NCBI GenBank assembly: GCA_018398805.1
Contig: JAGFBZ010002028.1
Coordinates: forward strand, 1,612,501-1,676,500
Direction: 5' to 3'
Origin: Hirundichthys speculiger
Taxonomy: Eukaryota > Chordata > Actinopteri > Beloniformes > Exocoetidae
Length of the DNA: 64,000 nucleotides
Shown here: in pieces, positions 25,527-38,154 of the stretch
Layout: each line of letters begins with the position of its first letter
Numbering within the stretch: position 1 is the first letter of the stretch
Made by a program: the position numbers and the translations under genes
The notes under the pieces: generated by a model
Database searches by the model: none
The model's input: only the letters and a program-made list of their open reading frames with translations
Told to the model about the DNA's origin: nothing

Positions 25527-28190
25527 TCATTCACTCTCCTCCTTTTCCTCCTGCACGGTGGTCGTTGAGTGGTTGTAAAGTCCTTGGGCCATGAGCTGCA
25601 GGGCCAGGCCGTTCTTGAAGCCGCTGGCCTTTTTGATCTTGGCCCGCTTATTCTGGAACCAGATTTTGATCTGGGACTCGTTCAGGTTCAGTTCCTGGGC
25701 CAGAGACTGTCTCCGCTGCTCCGTTATGTACCGGTTGGCCTGGAACTCGGTTTTGAGTCTCTGCAGCTGCTCGGCCGTGAACGCCGTCCTGGGCCGCTTG
25801 TCCTCCTTGCTGCTCTTCTTCTTTTTCAGTTTCCGTGTCCTTGGGCCTGGTGTGGAAACAACAATGGGAATAAAATATTTATTCTACGGCTGGACCAAGG
25901 ACACAACGCGACACGGGCTGTGTCGCAGGCCTCGACGCTCCGTTTGATATGGACGTTTAATTGTCTGCCCCGCGAGCTCGGCTAGCGATTCGGTCTGTGC
26001 AGCGACCGTTACAATTCAAATCAAAACTACAACCTAGATGTATTTTTAATTTTTTTTTTTTTTTTTACAGTAACTTACTTACTTTAGGCTATTACGTTCA
26101 CGTTTCAGTGACTTTACGAGACCGTAAACCGTCTCCTGATTACAAATTAATAACCGGTGCGTACTAACGGTTTTTTTTTTTTCAAATGCGAAGAAAAGAG
26201 CACGCGCGTATTAGCTCTCGCTAATGGCAGCAACGCAGCACGGAATACCCGAAGAAACACGAAGCTACGGCTCGTTTTTACGCCGTTACAGGTTAATTAC
26301 AATAAAAGTGAAATGTTTAAAAACAGCCTTAATGCTGTTTAAAGCAGCAGTCCGTTGCCAGGACTCAAATAAAGTTGATTTTTGAACGTAGAGGACCACC
26401 GTAGACCTTAATTTCTAAAAAGAAAAATGCTATAAAATTAATGCAGTCCATCCAGCGTTACTCGGTGAGATAAATATGACTGCAGCACACCTTTGGAGAA
26501 ATGTGGTTCACCGGGGACTGAAGCTGAAACGGGCAGCGTCTCAGGTGACGTTCAGGGTCTCCGTTTTGACGTGACGCTAATATGTGTGAGGCCCAGAGGT
26601 GTAGAAATGATAATAAAATATTCATGAAAGAGTGAACGTGGAACGGCATCACCACTATAAACACTGTGGTCATCATAGTTCAAACCATGGATTAACTCTT
26701 ATACTGTTATGATGATAAACACAACACACAAAGAGGGTTTTTTTTTTCTTGTCTCAACTAGTTACTAATCATTTTTTGCGTATAATGACCAAGCCTTTGA
26801 TTTGGACTTTAATGTTGCATTCAGTAACTATTATTTCACAACAGAGCTTCCATGCTTTCTAAATCATCTAAACTCCTTTAAATACAACACGACATATAGA
26901 CTCCATCAACTGCAACAACACTGAATACAGGAAGGCGTTTAGATAAAAAGTCAAAATTAAAAAAAAAGTCTAATACAAAATGTTTTGACCTCGGCCGTTT
27001 TATTTTTTTAATAAACTACAACAATGGCGGAGGCTCTGCGTAGTCAGCAACTCACTTTTTTTTTTTTATCTCTTTGTTACCCACAAGCAATGGCCCACTA
27101 CACAAATCATCAACTCAGCATTATGTATAAACACTGGAAAGGAAACCATTTAAATTAAGGACAAAATAAGGGAAAATTAAGCCATAAAACACCGACTGTG
27201 CCATCTTTCCAGAAATGAGCAGATACTATAAGTAATCTGCTCTCAACCCGAAGAAACTAAGTATTATTCTTTAAATTATTTTCCAGCATCTTATATAACA
27301 CCACACTGAACTGCAATTAAAATTTGGACAATTCAATTTGAGCTTGACTCAAAAAACCGGACAAAAACAAAAGTTACTTTGAGTTGTTTATGTCCATTAT
27401 GTTGATAATAACAATACTAATCTTTCCTTAATTTTAGTGGTAGCCATTAAACAGTTTTGTGGATTTTCTTTTTTAAAACAGTTATTTTTGAATGGCTGAT
27501 TTAAATTCAGTGTTTTTAAAACAAATATGTCTAACAGCAATGATGAGTTATATATAAAACCATCCAGCCACACAGATAAACCGGTAAATAACCGTTAACC
27601 GACAGTCAGCCAGCCCGTCCGGGGACTACTAGCGCCTTACCAGATGAGGGCCGGTCCGAGTACCGAGTACAGTACACCCAAGCGGGCCACAGCAGCGGCT
27701 GGCTCTCCTTGCTGATAGGCGGAGACCCTCCGTTGCCGCCGCTCACAACCACGATCGACGAGGGGCTGTCTGCGTATCTTCCGCCCCCGGTACCGGCGGG
27801 TTCGCCCTGCTTCGACGTGTTCTGCTTGGACGAGGGCGACGAGGACGTGGACGACGACGACGAGGAGGAGGAGGGCGACGACGCGGTGCTGTCGTTGCTG
27901 CAGTTGGAGTCCAGGCAGAGGCTGCCGGAGTGCGCCGGCCTCGCGCCCAGCGGGTTCACGTTCTCCCGGCCCGGCGTCTGGCCGCGCTCACGCTCGCGGT
28001 GGCTCGGCTCCTTCCTGCAGCCGAAGTCCGGCCGGAGGATGTTGTCTATGAAAAAGTTCGTGGTTCTGTGGGCCTGCTGGGCCGCCTGGTGGGGCAGGAT
28101 CATGGCAGGGGAGGGGAGGTTCGGCGACAGGGACATGCTCTCGTCCTCGGTCGAGTCCCGGCCGCCGCTGGGCTCCTTGTGCTCTTCCAT
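25527..28190 (-). CDS. en1: Engrailed-1 homeodomain transcription factor, two exons
   Basis: Nuclear DNA-binding repressor that patterns the midbrain-hindbrain boundary, ventral limb/fin ectoderm and V1 interneurons (family knowledge). Exon 1 is 28190-27641 and exon 2 is 25846-25527; joining them gives 870 nt, 289 aa plus TGA. The donor reads G|GTAAGG and the acceptor CCACACCAG|GCCC, splitting Gly184. Visible domains: EH1 Groucho-binding motif [12 protein letters not shown] at residues 46-57; Ser-rich linker at about 101-121; EH2 Pbx-binding motif with WPAW at 166-184; basic EH3 stretch RTRKLKKKK; homeodomain (EH4) at 199-258 with recognition-helix residues [11 protein letters not shown], including Gln50 and the engrailed-type Lys52; EH5 [15 protein letters not shown] near the C-terminus. 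The NGLAL...NHSTTTVQ tail fits En1 better than En2. The ATG at 28190 begins MEEHKEPSG, the usual En1 start; an in-frame upstream ATG at 28319 opens a non-engrailed sequence and was not used. It is shorter than mammalian EN1, which has long Ala/Gly tracts. Whether it is the a or b teleost paralogue is undecided. Confidence 0.97.
25847..27640 (-). other. en1: en1 intron
   Basis: Single 1794-nt phase-1 intron of en1, bounded by GT (minus strand, 27640) and AG (25847). It sits between the EH2 and EH3 coding segments, the usual place in vertebrate engrailed genes. It contains poly-T/poly-A runs (26049-26066, 26169-26181, 27056-27068) and AT-rich DNA. I see no repeat copy or second gene in it. Confidence 0.9.
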
Positions 28191-28720
28191 GGCTGGTGAT
28201 GGCGAGAAACGTCGGCCTCTCTCCAACAGCCAAAATTCCACTTGTTGCTCGCTTTCCCGCCCCCTCTTCGGTATCCAATTTAGACGGTCGGCATACAAAA
28301 ACAAGCCCTTTCGCTTCAATAAATACCTGCGTTCATTTATAAATCACCTACAGAGGCAACATGTCTCCTAATAGTCTTCCGAGAGCTGGCGCAGCCGACA
28401 GCTCCACGTAGCAACCAGTGCCCCTGCCTCTCCCCGGTGCTGCATAATATCTCTGGATCCGCTCTTCACAAACTCTCCTAAAACCGTTATCTCCCCCCGT
28501 CTCTTTTTTTTTTTTTTTTTTTTTTTTTTCATTCTCTTACACCCAGCCGGAAGCACGTGTGCGACGGACCAATCGGGTGCGGAGACCGTCCCCCGTCACG
28601 GTCGACGTCGTCCAATCGGAGCCCGCGGGACGCTCCGTGGACAGAGTAGCGCTCGTGCGCTCTTTCCTTCGCAGTTGAATCAATATTGTGGGGGGGAAAG
28701 CGCACGTGCATACACACGAA
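28191..28720 (-). promoter_or_regulatory. en1: Putative en1 5' UTR and promoter, CpG-rich
   Basis: Immediately upstream of the en1 ATG. On the minus strand a TATAAA lies at 28341-28336, about 150 nt before the start codon, and would fit a short 5' UTR. Further upstream (28540-28720) the DNA is CpG-rich and carries two CCAAT motifs (plus orientation) near 28569-28573 and 28611-28615. A poly-T tract of about 26 nt (28504-28529) separates the two parts. No transcript data are available, so the start site is inferred. Confidence 0.35.
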
Positions 28721-29031
28721 CGCGGCAAAACAAAAACAACAGCGGGACAGACACCGTTATTAATCTAACAAAGACTGATGTAAAGTGTTTTTGCTACCAT
28801 TTAAACAGACATCCACTTTCTGCAGCGACGTAGACGATTAATTTATATATCAGAAGATTGAAACCAAAAAAATAAAGAAGTATTTAATGTTTGGGTTACG
28901 CTACCAAACAGACGCCTGTATTTAACAATGTAACTATGACGCACTATCATTATCTACTATATTAGCCTATTAAACATCTATTATTACCTATTATAATGTT
29001 GTTTTACCTGCGTGGTCAAAATGAAGCTATG

Positions 29032-29034
<3 letters not shown>

Positions 29035-29093
<59 letters not shown>
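29035..29093. repeat. TA microsatellite upstream of en1
   Basis: Uninterrupted AT run of about 58 nt, 0.85 kb upstream of the en1 ATG. Frames of repeated Ile-Tyr through it are artefacts. Confidence 0.9.
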
Positions 29094-29096
<3 letters not shown>

Positions 29097-29395
29097 GACT
29101 ATCCTCATTATAACTTCAGTTTCTATATTTAGAAACAGACAACTAAAATATGGAAATATTAGTTTCGCTATTAATAGTCAGCCATTATAGCCTATTTTCT
29201 TTTCATTTTTTTTAATAATCGATGTCAGCCATAGGACAACCCACATTGCTCGACTTCGTGATAATATATACACAAAATAAAACCAGATAATGAACATAAA
29301 TACCCTACACGGACGTATTTTAATGTGACCCGCCCCTCAGGACCGCGTGCAGTTTTCTTTTTAAGCAGACTGTCCTGTACAAGTGTTTGCAATAA

Positions 29396-29400
<5 letters not shown>

Positions 29401-29450
<50 letters not shown>
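29401..29450. repeat. TA microsatellite upstream of en1
   Basis: Uninterrupted (AT)25, the second of two long AT tracts within 420 nt and lying before the candidate enhancer at 29790. Confidence 0.9.
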
Positions 29451-29452
<2 letters not shown>

Positions 29453-29789
29453 CCTGGTCAGTAATTTTTCTTTTAGTTATACTCTGTTTTGCTTTCGCTG
29501 CTTCTTCTGTTTATTTCAACATTTTTGACAACTTCTTTTTCATAAAACAACACTTTGCATTCATCCCCTCTTCCATAAACGTAAGGAAGGGGAAATCTGT
29601 GTATTCCAGCTACAGCGAGGCTCACGTGAGCAGCAGTAAATTTAGGAAAATCTCCCCATTATGAATAAAATTGCCATGAAGCTTTAATTGGCGATTTGAA
29701 ATAATAATATTATTAATAAACATGATAGCATGAAAGTGGGGACGTGTTGATGGTTAACTCTGCTAAATCTTCATCCCAAAGGCCGGAGC

Positions 29790-30280
29790 AGGAGTCCACG
29801 GCTACTTAATTAAATTCCAATTAGGCCAGTATCAGTGCGCTGCGGGTAAATGAGCTCTCAGTCTGCTCTTATCTGGCGCCGCAACGAGAGCCTGCTTGAG
29901 AGGGGCTGCAAAAGATAATTTATAGCTTTTAATTAGTCTTCATTCCGCCCGAATGTGGCCGGTGTTCATCACGGGGAAGCGGGGCTGAATAAAACCCGAG
30001 TCAAAAGCGCTGTCACCGGTCTCTGGCAGGGCCCTTAATCAAAGTGAAGCAGGGGCCGCGCTACAAGCCCGGTACGTAATTTCCAAGGTGCTGATAAAGC
30101 TTGTTGAATAATAGCGGGGGCCCTTGGAGACACCATTTACAGAAATGACTTTATTGACGGCTTAACGTTGGTAATTCATTTTACCTTTCATGTATTGGGA
30201 GCCGGATTTGTCGCCGTAATAGGATGATAAATGCACTGACGGATCGCAGCCGCAGTTTTATTGAGTACTCGAGGGCGCTT
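29790..30280. promoter_or_regulatory. Candidate conserved enhancer upstream of en1
   Basis: About 490 nt of balanced-composition, non-repetitive DNA 1.6-2.1 kb upstream of the en1 start. It is rich in homeodomain-type TAAT/ATTA cores (ACTTAATTAAAT, CCAATTAGG, TTTTAATTAG) and in GATAA and GCTGATAAAG words, and has no coding potential. It stands out from the surrounding TA microsatellites and AT-rich sequence. Conservation is inferred from appearance, not from an alignment. Confidence 0.45.
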
Positions 30281-32658
30281 CAGCGCGCTCACACACACTC
30301 ACACACACACTCACACACACGCAGTCATGATGAGCCTCTTGTTGGAAGGCTGATATAAAACCAGGCTGCATGACAGTGTGAGTAGACTGCACATGGGCTG
30401 CTTTTTGTTCAAACGAAAGGAATTTTCACCTTTTTTTTTTGGCGACCCAGCTGATTATTCCTCTCCTGTGGCAGAGACTTCATTTTTCTTTTCTTTTCTT
30501 GTCTTTTTCAAATTGGACTGTTTTAATTTTGTTCAAGCTTGTCATCAAAATGAGTATATTGTTCAAATTACATCCAGTCCGCGTTAAAATTAATGTTTTT
30601 GCAAAGAAGAAAAATAAGCCTTATAGCTTGTAAAAATAGTAGTTTATTTTTTTTTACTTCTTAAAAGCCAGTTCACGTGGACTAACGGGGCCTGTGAAGG
30701 TGTTATTATTATCACGACTTTTCAATAAATTGTTGATTGAATTACTTGAATCAAACAATTAGCCTCCACATTTGAGTTGGCAAATTATCAGTTTTATTTT
30801 CTCACACCCCCATAAATAGGCCTTTTACACACGAATCAAAATTAATTTGTGACAATCTTTGGTACATGCACTCCTGTGTTGTAAAAGTATAATATTTAGT
30901 CATTCTTTTTTATTTTTATTTTCCAGTTGAAGGTGCCTGGTGGTCTGATGAGACTAAAGTAGAGCCTGTGTGATCCAGCTCTGGGCTGAGCTTGTCTCAG
31001 GTCCACAGCTGCTTGCCTGTGGTGACACCTAGCGGTCAAACGTGAGAAATGCAGCACGTTCTACTCATCTTAAAGCCAGCTCACCTGTAAAGGAGCGAAA
31101 TGGGTGGCTTTTATTTCTACTGGAAACAGAGGCAGCATAGCCATCAAATGCACCTACATTATTCATAAAAAGTTTAAAAAAAAAAATAAAAAGAGTTACA
31201 GCTCAATTATTAGGCAATTTGCATTGTTCAAAGTTAATTCCAATCCTCAACAAAGTTCGATTGAACTTCAGATTTCTCTTTTGCATGTCATACAGCATTA
31301 ATATGCTGTGTAGTTGGGCACAGAATTGTTTGGCAACACAATTTATTTTAAAATTTCAAAGTGTAACATAATACAAAACTACAAAAAATATATATAAATA
31401 TTTGGCTTTTGAAAGATATTCCATTATTACAACCCGTTGTGTAGGGGTAGTGGTATAGTGAATGAGGCCAAGTAGCTGACCAGCCATCCCCGAGCATCTC
31501 ATGGAAATTCTCTCTTGTGAAATGAAAAAAAAAACAAAAAAAAAAAAAAAAAACAATCACAACAGGGCAGCGGTGGGCATTTATGTGATGGCTCATATGG
31601 GAGTGTCCAAGAACCAGATGCATGGGAAGACATTTGGAGCAATGACATGACATCATTGATTTTTTTTCCTTTCTCTAAACTACCATTCCTCATTACTACT
31701 TTAATCCCCATCAGCTTTATATATGAACAATGGACGAAAGCATTCTGAATTAATATCAAACTTACAACTGAATTTTAAAGCAGTACACCATATTACAGGA
31801 GCAAATTCTGTAGCACTGAACTTTGTACTCACATAGCTTAAACCTCGCCATGCCACACAGATTAGAGATCTGTACAAAAAAACTCGAAGTCCTGCAAAGC
31901 AAATTGTGCTTTCCTCCATCAACCATGACATGAACACATGCCGCTTTAGATGACTGACAGAGGTAGCAGAGAGCTGAGTATATGGGTTGCACCCATGGAA
32001 GATTTGCTACGTCGGAAGCTTCGGTTGGACAACTTTCTCTGGATCACTGTCCTGAAACACAGTGGTGATGATAGAAGAGCCCCATCAGAGGAGCATAACG
32101 ACGTAATATCCATATACAACTATAGTCACCCTCCGTTTAGATAAGTTTCCACTATAGAGTTTATACTTCATCCCCTTGCATTTAACTGGTAATGGCCAAA
32201 CTCCTACTCCTACTACTGATTCAGACCAAGACTGTGTATAAGAAGGTCTTTTAACACTCGAAGGAGTTTCTGGAAGACTTGAGACCGTTTACTAAAGCAT
32301 TTTATTTCTCAGCTTCTGTTTTAAAACGTTTTCTTTGTGAAGTCAGCATAAACTCAAACATAAACTTAAGGGACTTATTTAAGTTTATAATTCATCTGTT
32401 GTGTTTTTTAATGTTATTTAAGTCGATGCTGCATCATTTCTGAATGGATTAAAGATCTCATCTTTCCATAGCATCCCTAATAGAGCACTTTGCTCTCTGC
32501 AGGTTTACTTGAGGTTCTTACAGTTTCCAAAAGTAAATTGAGGAGGCAGAGCCTTCATTTATCAGGCTCCCTTCTTGCTAAACCAGCTTCCCAGTTACTG
32601 TTCAGGGTGTAAACCTTTAAGATTAGACTCAAAAGTTTCCTTTTTGATAAAGTTCATA
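30281..32658. other. Gene-free region
   Basis: CA-rich run at 30289-30320, poly-A at 31524-31552, otherwise AT-rich DNA without a supportable gene or named repeat. Confidence 0.6.
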
Positions 32659-33705
32659 CAGTGGCAAGAAAAATTACAATTTGGTTTTCTGCATTAATTT
32701 GCCATAAAATGTGATCTATTATTATTATTCTAAGCCACAGTAACACAATGTACTTCAAGCTGATACAGTTTTAATTATGTGTCTCTATTTAACATTAAAC
32801 ATTGAAATTGCTGGTGGAACAAGTAAGTGAACCCCCTGTGAGTAAACATCTGGTTGAACCTCCCACTTTGGCAGCTGTGACTTCAAGTGCTTTCAGTTGC
32901 TGTGGATCACACCTGCATAGCATTCAGGAGAAATGTTGACCATCCCTTTTTTTCTACACAGAACTCCTCAGCTTGGACACCTTTATGGGATGTCTGGTGT
33001 GAACAACTCTGCTGAAGTCATTCCACACATTTCTACAGAGTTAAGTGCTCTGATTGAGTCACTCCAAAAGTCAGATTTAATTTTTCTGAAGCCGTTCTCT
33101 GGTGGGTTTATTTTTATGGTTAGGATCATGGTCTTCTACGAAGCCTCGCCCGGTAGACAGCCACCCTGACATCATCCTGTAGGATATTTGGCCTTGATGA
33201 TGTTGAGCTTGTATTGCATCAGTTCCAGCTTTATGCAGATCACCTACTCTTGATCGCATGTCCGCAGAGATCTCCTTTTTACGAAGGCCTGATCCTGGTT
33301 CACATCAGTGATCTGTGGACACTATTTCTCTTCATTTATTATTTTGAACCCACTCTTGATTATCAGCAGCATCATGCTTCTTATGAACGGCAAGCTAAAA
33401 ATGTCAAAGTAGCTCTAAACCACACCTCAGAACCATTTCCTTCAGTTCAGCTCCAGAAGTACAAATTTCTGACTCCAATTAGTAGCTGCTGAAGTAAATT
33501 AGGTCTACTGCTTCTTTTACTTTTTCCCTCCAACACAGTGAATGTTTAATGAGTGTGTTCAATGAAGACACAAGAAATGATAAATATCTGTCAGTCTGCT
33601 TAATCACATTATATTTGTCCATCATTGTGACTTAGTTGAAGCTCAGATCTCATTTTATGATAAATTAATACAGAAGATTCTACATTATATTTTTCCATTT
33701 TAGTT
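32659..33705. mobile_element. Decayed Tc1-like transposon
   Basis: The left end is CAGTGGCAAGAAAAATTAC preceded by TA. The segment CTGCATTAATTTGCCATAAA just inside it recurs inverted near 33650-33672 (TTTTATGATAAATTAATACAG), marking the right inverted repeat. The roughly 1 kb length is below the 1.3-1.6 kb of an intact Tc1 element, and all frames are broken. The exact right boundary is blurred. Confidence 0.6.
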
Positions 33706-34013
33706 TGGACAGACCATCTAATTATACTGCTGTAGGTCAAGACTGCAGGGGGACCTCCTGTAGTTCACAGCAACTGCAATCACGTCACTTTGGCGCCATC
33801 TAGTGGTTGGGATGTGGATGAGTATTTATGGCTTTTTTTTATTTTTTGCCTACCTGCTTACCAATTAGAAAGAATGTAGTGTGTAGCTGTGAGATATTAT
33901 TCCAACATTACACTTCATGTTTCTGTTAACTGACTGCTGTATTTTAAGTTTCAAATTTAGATTTTTCTCTCAGAAACAAATGGCAATGCTGCATAGAACC
34001 TGAATTTTAAAAA

Positions 34014-35212
34014 TAAGCTGGGACACTGTATAACGTAAATAAAAACAGTTTGTAAAGCTCATAAACTCATATGTGTTCAAAATAAGATATTCCATGTTTA
34101 AACTGAAGAAATGTATCATCTTAAGGAGAAAAAGATCAATTCAGAGTGTTCATGGCAGCTTCATGTTTACACTGTGTAGCATCCTCTCTTCTTTTATCAA
34201 GTGTTCATGTACAGTATGTCTAGAAACAGAGGAGATGAGTTGGAGTTTTCTTGTCTGATATCAGATTGATGTTGCTCAGCAGTCCTGGATGTTCTTTGAT
34301 CTTCTTCTATGCAGAGAGGCCGGTCCAGCTACCTGGACTCTTCTACTATTGAAGCCTTTATAAAGGCTGCAGTAAACAGTTAAGCATCGTCTTACTGAAA
34401 GATGCAAGGCCTTGTATGAAAAAGATGCCTGGGTGGAAGCCTGAATGTGCCTTTCAGCATTAATGTTTCCTCTCCAGATGTGCAAGCTGCCCTGCCTGTG
34501 GGCACTAAAGCTCCCCATTGCCTTCATGATGCAGCTTCTGAACTGTGTGCTGATGACAACTCTCAGCTCTTTAGTATGGAGGACACGACATCTATGGTTC
34601 CCTACAAGAATGTCAAACATCAGTTTTTCTGACTAACCCTTCCATGGACTGGTGACATTCAAGGTCACAGAGCTCCAGCAGACCCCCGTTACCTTGAACA
34701 GGAAGAAGTGGGAATAGATGATAGATGGACTTTCTCAGTCTCTCACCTTGCCTCGGTCCAAAAAGAGATTTCTCCAGATTTTCAGACTCTGTTGATGACT
34801 TTATGTACTGTAGATGATGAAATATCCAGCATCTTTGATGCTGCGGAACATTATTCTAAAATTTGTAGATGCAGCGTTTCCATTGGTCGAGCTTTCTCCA
34901 TGGTTTACCTCTGACAGACTCCGCCTACTTTAAGATGCTCTTTTTACACCCAATCATGTAATTGACCTCGTGCCGTATTTATTTGGAGGATTTTCCTCCT
35001 GGTGTTTTTTTTTGAGTCAAATTACTTTTCCAGTTTTTCTTTGCCCACCAAATTCATAATTTATTTCTGCTTAACATGGGACATTTTCTCACTTTCATCA
35101 TTTCATGCATTTCTCATGTTCTATTGTGGATAAAATATGAGTTTATGAGATTTGCAGCTCACTTGCATTCCAGTTTTTATTTACATGCTCTAACTTTAGT
35201 GTCTCAAATTGG
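34014..35212 (-). pseudogene. Decayed Tc1-like transposon with transposase remnant
   Basis: Terminal similarity: the left end GCTGGGACACTGTATAACG and following GTAAATAAAAACAG recur inverted at about 35173-35212 (TTTTTATTTACATGC...TTTAGTGTCTCA). On the minus strand at 34276-34620 a fragment containing GSLHIWRGNINAERHIQ matches the catalytic-core region of Tc1-family transposases (family knowledge). Stops and frameshifts break the rest, so it is inactive. The 1.2 kb length fits a mildly shortened element. Confidence 0.6.
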
Positions 35213-38154
35213 CTTCCTTAAACAAATTTTAACTGAAACATTTTTTGTTAATCAGTTCTTTTTCAGTGAAGAATGTTAAAACGCTGACATCGAATTAAGC
35301 TCTTCCATGTTGGTTTGTTCTTGGCTAGATTTGTCTCTTATGATCCAGGAGGCCATGGCCACCAAGAAAATAAACACAGAAACAAAATATTAATAAGTAA
35401 TGAAGATTTTTGGAGGGTATTTTTCCAAATTGTCAGCCATTTACCATAAATTAATCTTTAGAGTGTAGTACTCAGCTTGTCCACCAGATGTCAGACTAAG
35501 CCAAGGACTGCATGCAAACAATATCAATTTTCCACTGTGGTTACTGACTTCTTCTGGCTGCATAAAAGCCATCAAAGCCAAAAGACTTTTATATGCCAGA
35601 TAAAACGACAAAATAAATATCTTATGGAGCTTCAAAATGTCAGAGTATCAGTTAAACTGTCCAAGAGATCTGAATTGAAACAGTGAGGTTGAATAATCAG
35701 TCTACCAAAACATGCTTTGTATGTACAAACAAAACCATTTATTAAAGGATATTAATTATTCCATTAATACCTGGTCTAGTTGGATTGTAATGGTTGTAAC
35801 ACAGTGATAGTGGTGACTGAATCTGCCGTGTTGCACTTTTTTTGTTCCTTTGTTTGACAGGTAATAACTTTGTGTCAAACATAAGTAGATTTGTGGTGAT
35901 GGGTGACACATGTTGAAGAGATTGCACAAACAAGGATTAGGTTTCCATCCTGAAACACTCCATCCCATCATTTTGCCCCGCATGGGCGCCATCATATATT
36001 AGAATTCCTACAATGTTCCAACGGCATGTTTGCATACCAAACAGCGATTAATATTCGCCGGGTTCCATCCTTCTCTTTCCTTTGTCCCCCTCTGTCTCTA
36101 TCTCTCTCCAAGGTCCTGGCTCTCTCTAGTAATAATACATGAACGGCTCCTTTCCCTCATCCATTAATCAGGAGGGAGGCTGAAGTAACGCCGCGCTGAT
36201 CTTTGGCCCTCGGCGCACACACATACCCCCACATAATCAGTAATAATTGAAGGAATATTAATGCAGATGAATAATTAAGCTCCGGTGGTCTCTTTAGAGT
36301 CCTAATGAGAGGTGGGGACAGCTTGCTCCATGGTCTTATTACGTCTTGCTGAGAGGTTTACGGAAGCTGGAGGTAATGATAAATTGGCTCTGGTGATTGG
36401 GAAGTCAATGCACTTTTCAGAATCACCCATCTATGCGGCAGCACAATATCGCTCGTTGGTTTTATTTTAGACCAACAAGTGCTGAAGTTTGTGGTTCTGA
36501 GAGGCTAAATCAGTCTGTTGATTGAAATATCTCAACAACTATTGATGGCATTGTTCAAAAATAAGGACAAACAATCGACATCCCCAGAAGACGAATCCTA
36601 GCGACTTTGGTGATGCTGATTTTTCATCGAGCAACTCAAATTCAAACTCAACTCAAAATTCAGCTAGAACTAAAAATCTTATGTGTTGAAGGGTCTGGAA
36701 TTGTTATTTTTAAATATTTATTGTCAGCATTGAGTTTCTCTCAGTCTGCAGCGGTTCTAACTGCTCCAGAGCTGTGATATCGAATAAGAGATGAGGTGAA
36801 GGTCTTCCATGTTGGATGGATATTTCGCCGTTTTTCAGATTTGACAGTGGGAGGATGGAAGAGTCGTGCACCTCGATGCAGCAGCTGGTGTCAATCCTGT
36901 ACCATGTGGAGTAATTTGCTGCCTGCGGGGTGGCTCCTGGGAGGGTTATTTTGGTCAACAGTGTCATTTAGGACTAAAATATCTCACTGACGATTGAAGA
37001 TTTCGCCATGAAAACATTTGTGACTCAGAGCCAACGAAACCCTTTGAGTTTGGTGAGACTCCAGCACCACTGTAAGGTTGACATTTGTTGACACGTTTGA
37101 CACAATGGTTCATGTTCCCCCTCAAAAGAAAGTGTTTGTGTGCATTTGGTAAATATAAGCAGATGAACATATCTAACATCTTAATAATTTCACCTGGCTA
37201 CATCAGCGTATGAGCTTTGGCTCATGTTAGCATTTATCTGGAAGTTGTGTTTTCTAGAAGCTGTTCAGAAGTATTAGATTCATTTGAAATAAATGAAAAT
37301 TATTCAATTTTAGAAATATTTTCAGGAAATATTCAAAGGTATTGAAGAATAAAGAAAAAATAGAGGGGTTTATCTTGTCAAATAAAAACTGCAGACATAA
37401 AATGTACCTCAGACACAGTTGTCATCACTCAGCCTTGATATTTGATTGCAGAACATTTGACATAATGGAAGCTAGCAGTTTTCCATTCCTGTGTTTTCCC
37501 AGCCGTTTTTTTGTTTAAAAGTAAAAATGATTGCAAGAACTTGTTACTGGCCAGTTCATCAGAGGTGGGAATGTGGTTTCAATAGATTTCAAACCACTAT
37601 GATAAGAAATCAGGCAACTATTATGGGAATTACACCCAGAAAAAAATATATAAGTGCATAATTATGCTATTTACCTTTTTCTTTTTATTTTTGAGAAAAG
37701 AATTGGTTAAAATTTAGTTTTAAGTGATGTATGTAAATTTGGGTGAATATTCGGGGTGAGGCTTATTAGTTGGGAGGCAGAGTGACAACACCTCTGTCAT
37801 GATGTCACCTAAATCACAAATGCATCGCAGGTCCTCTGCAGTGGCTCAGACATAGAATTATAATTATTTCTGCTCACACACCTACAAAGACATACAAACA
37901 CAGTCAAACACCTGTGTTGGAAATGCTTGCCTACAGATTCAAGGAAATCTTCACATGTAAGCAAAGCCAAGTGTAGGTAGCACATATTGACATAAAAATC
38001 ATAGACACCATTATGGTTATTCTGCTGTCATTGCTGTTCATGCAAGAAAAACATTCACCAATTACTGACATGGCATGACAAAGTGAAGAAGCAAATCAAA
38101 ATACTATTATTGACTATTATCTATACTATTATCTGAGATGGGGAAACTCTAGAG
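35213..38154. other. Gene-free region
   Basis: No gene seen. Contains the candidate conserved block at 36150-36445; the remainder is AT-rich with only short domain-free frames. Confidence 0.6.
36150..36445. promoter_or_regulatory. Candidate conserved non-coding element
   Basis: Non-repetitive block between transposon-rich stretches, with clustered homeodomain-like sites (AATAATTGAAGGAATATTAATGC, GAATAATTAAG) and no open frame. It lies about 8 kb upstream of en1, so it is a plausible distal enhancer, by inference. Confidence 0.35.

Noticed and set aside
25569..25985. 138-codon plus-strand frame opposite en1 exon 2
   Set aside because: Antisense of the homeodomain exon and runs into the intron.
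27709..28371. 220-codon plus-strand frame opposite en1 exon 1
   Set aside because: Antisense shadow of GC-rich engrailed coding sequence; acidic low-complexity peptide with no domain.
29000..29190. Frame of repeated Ile-Tyr
   Set aside because: Translation of the TA microsatellite.
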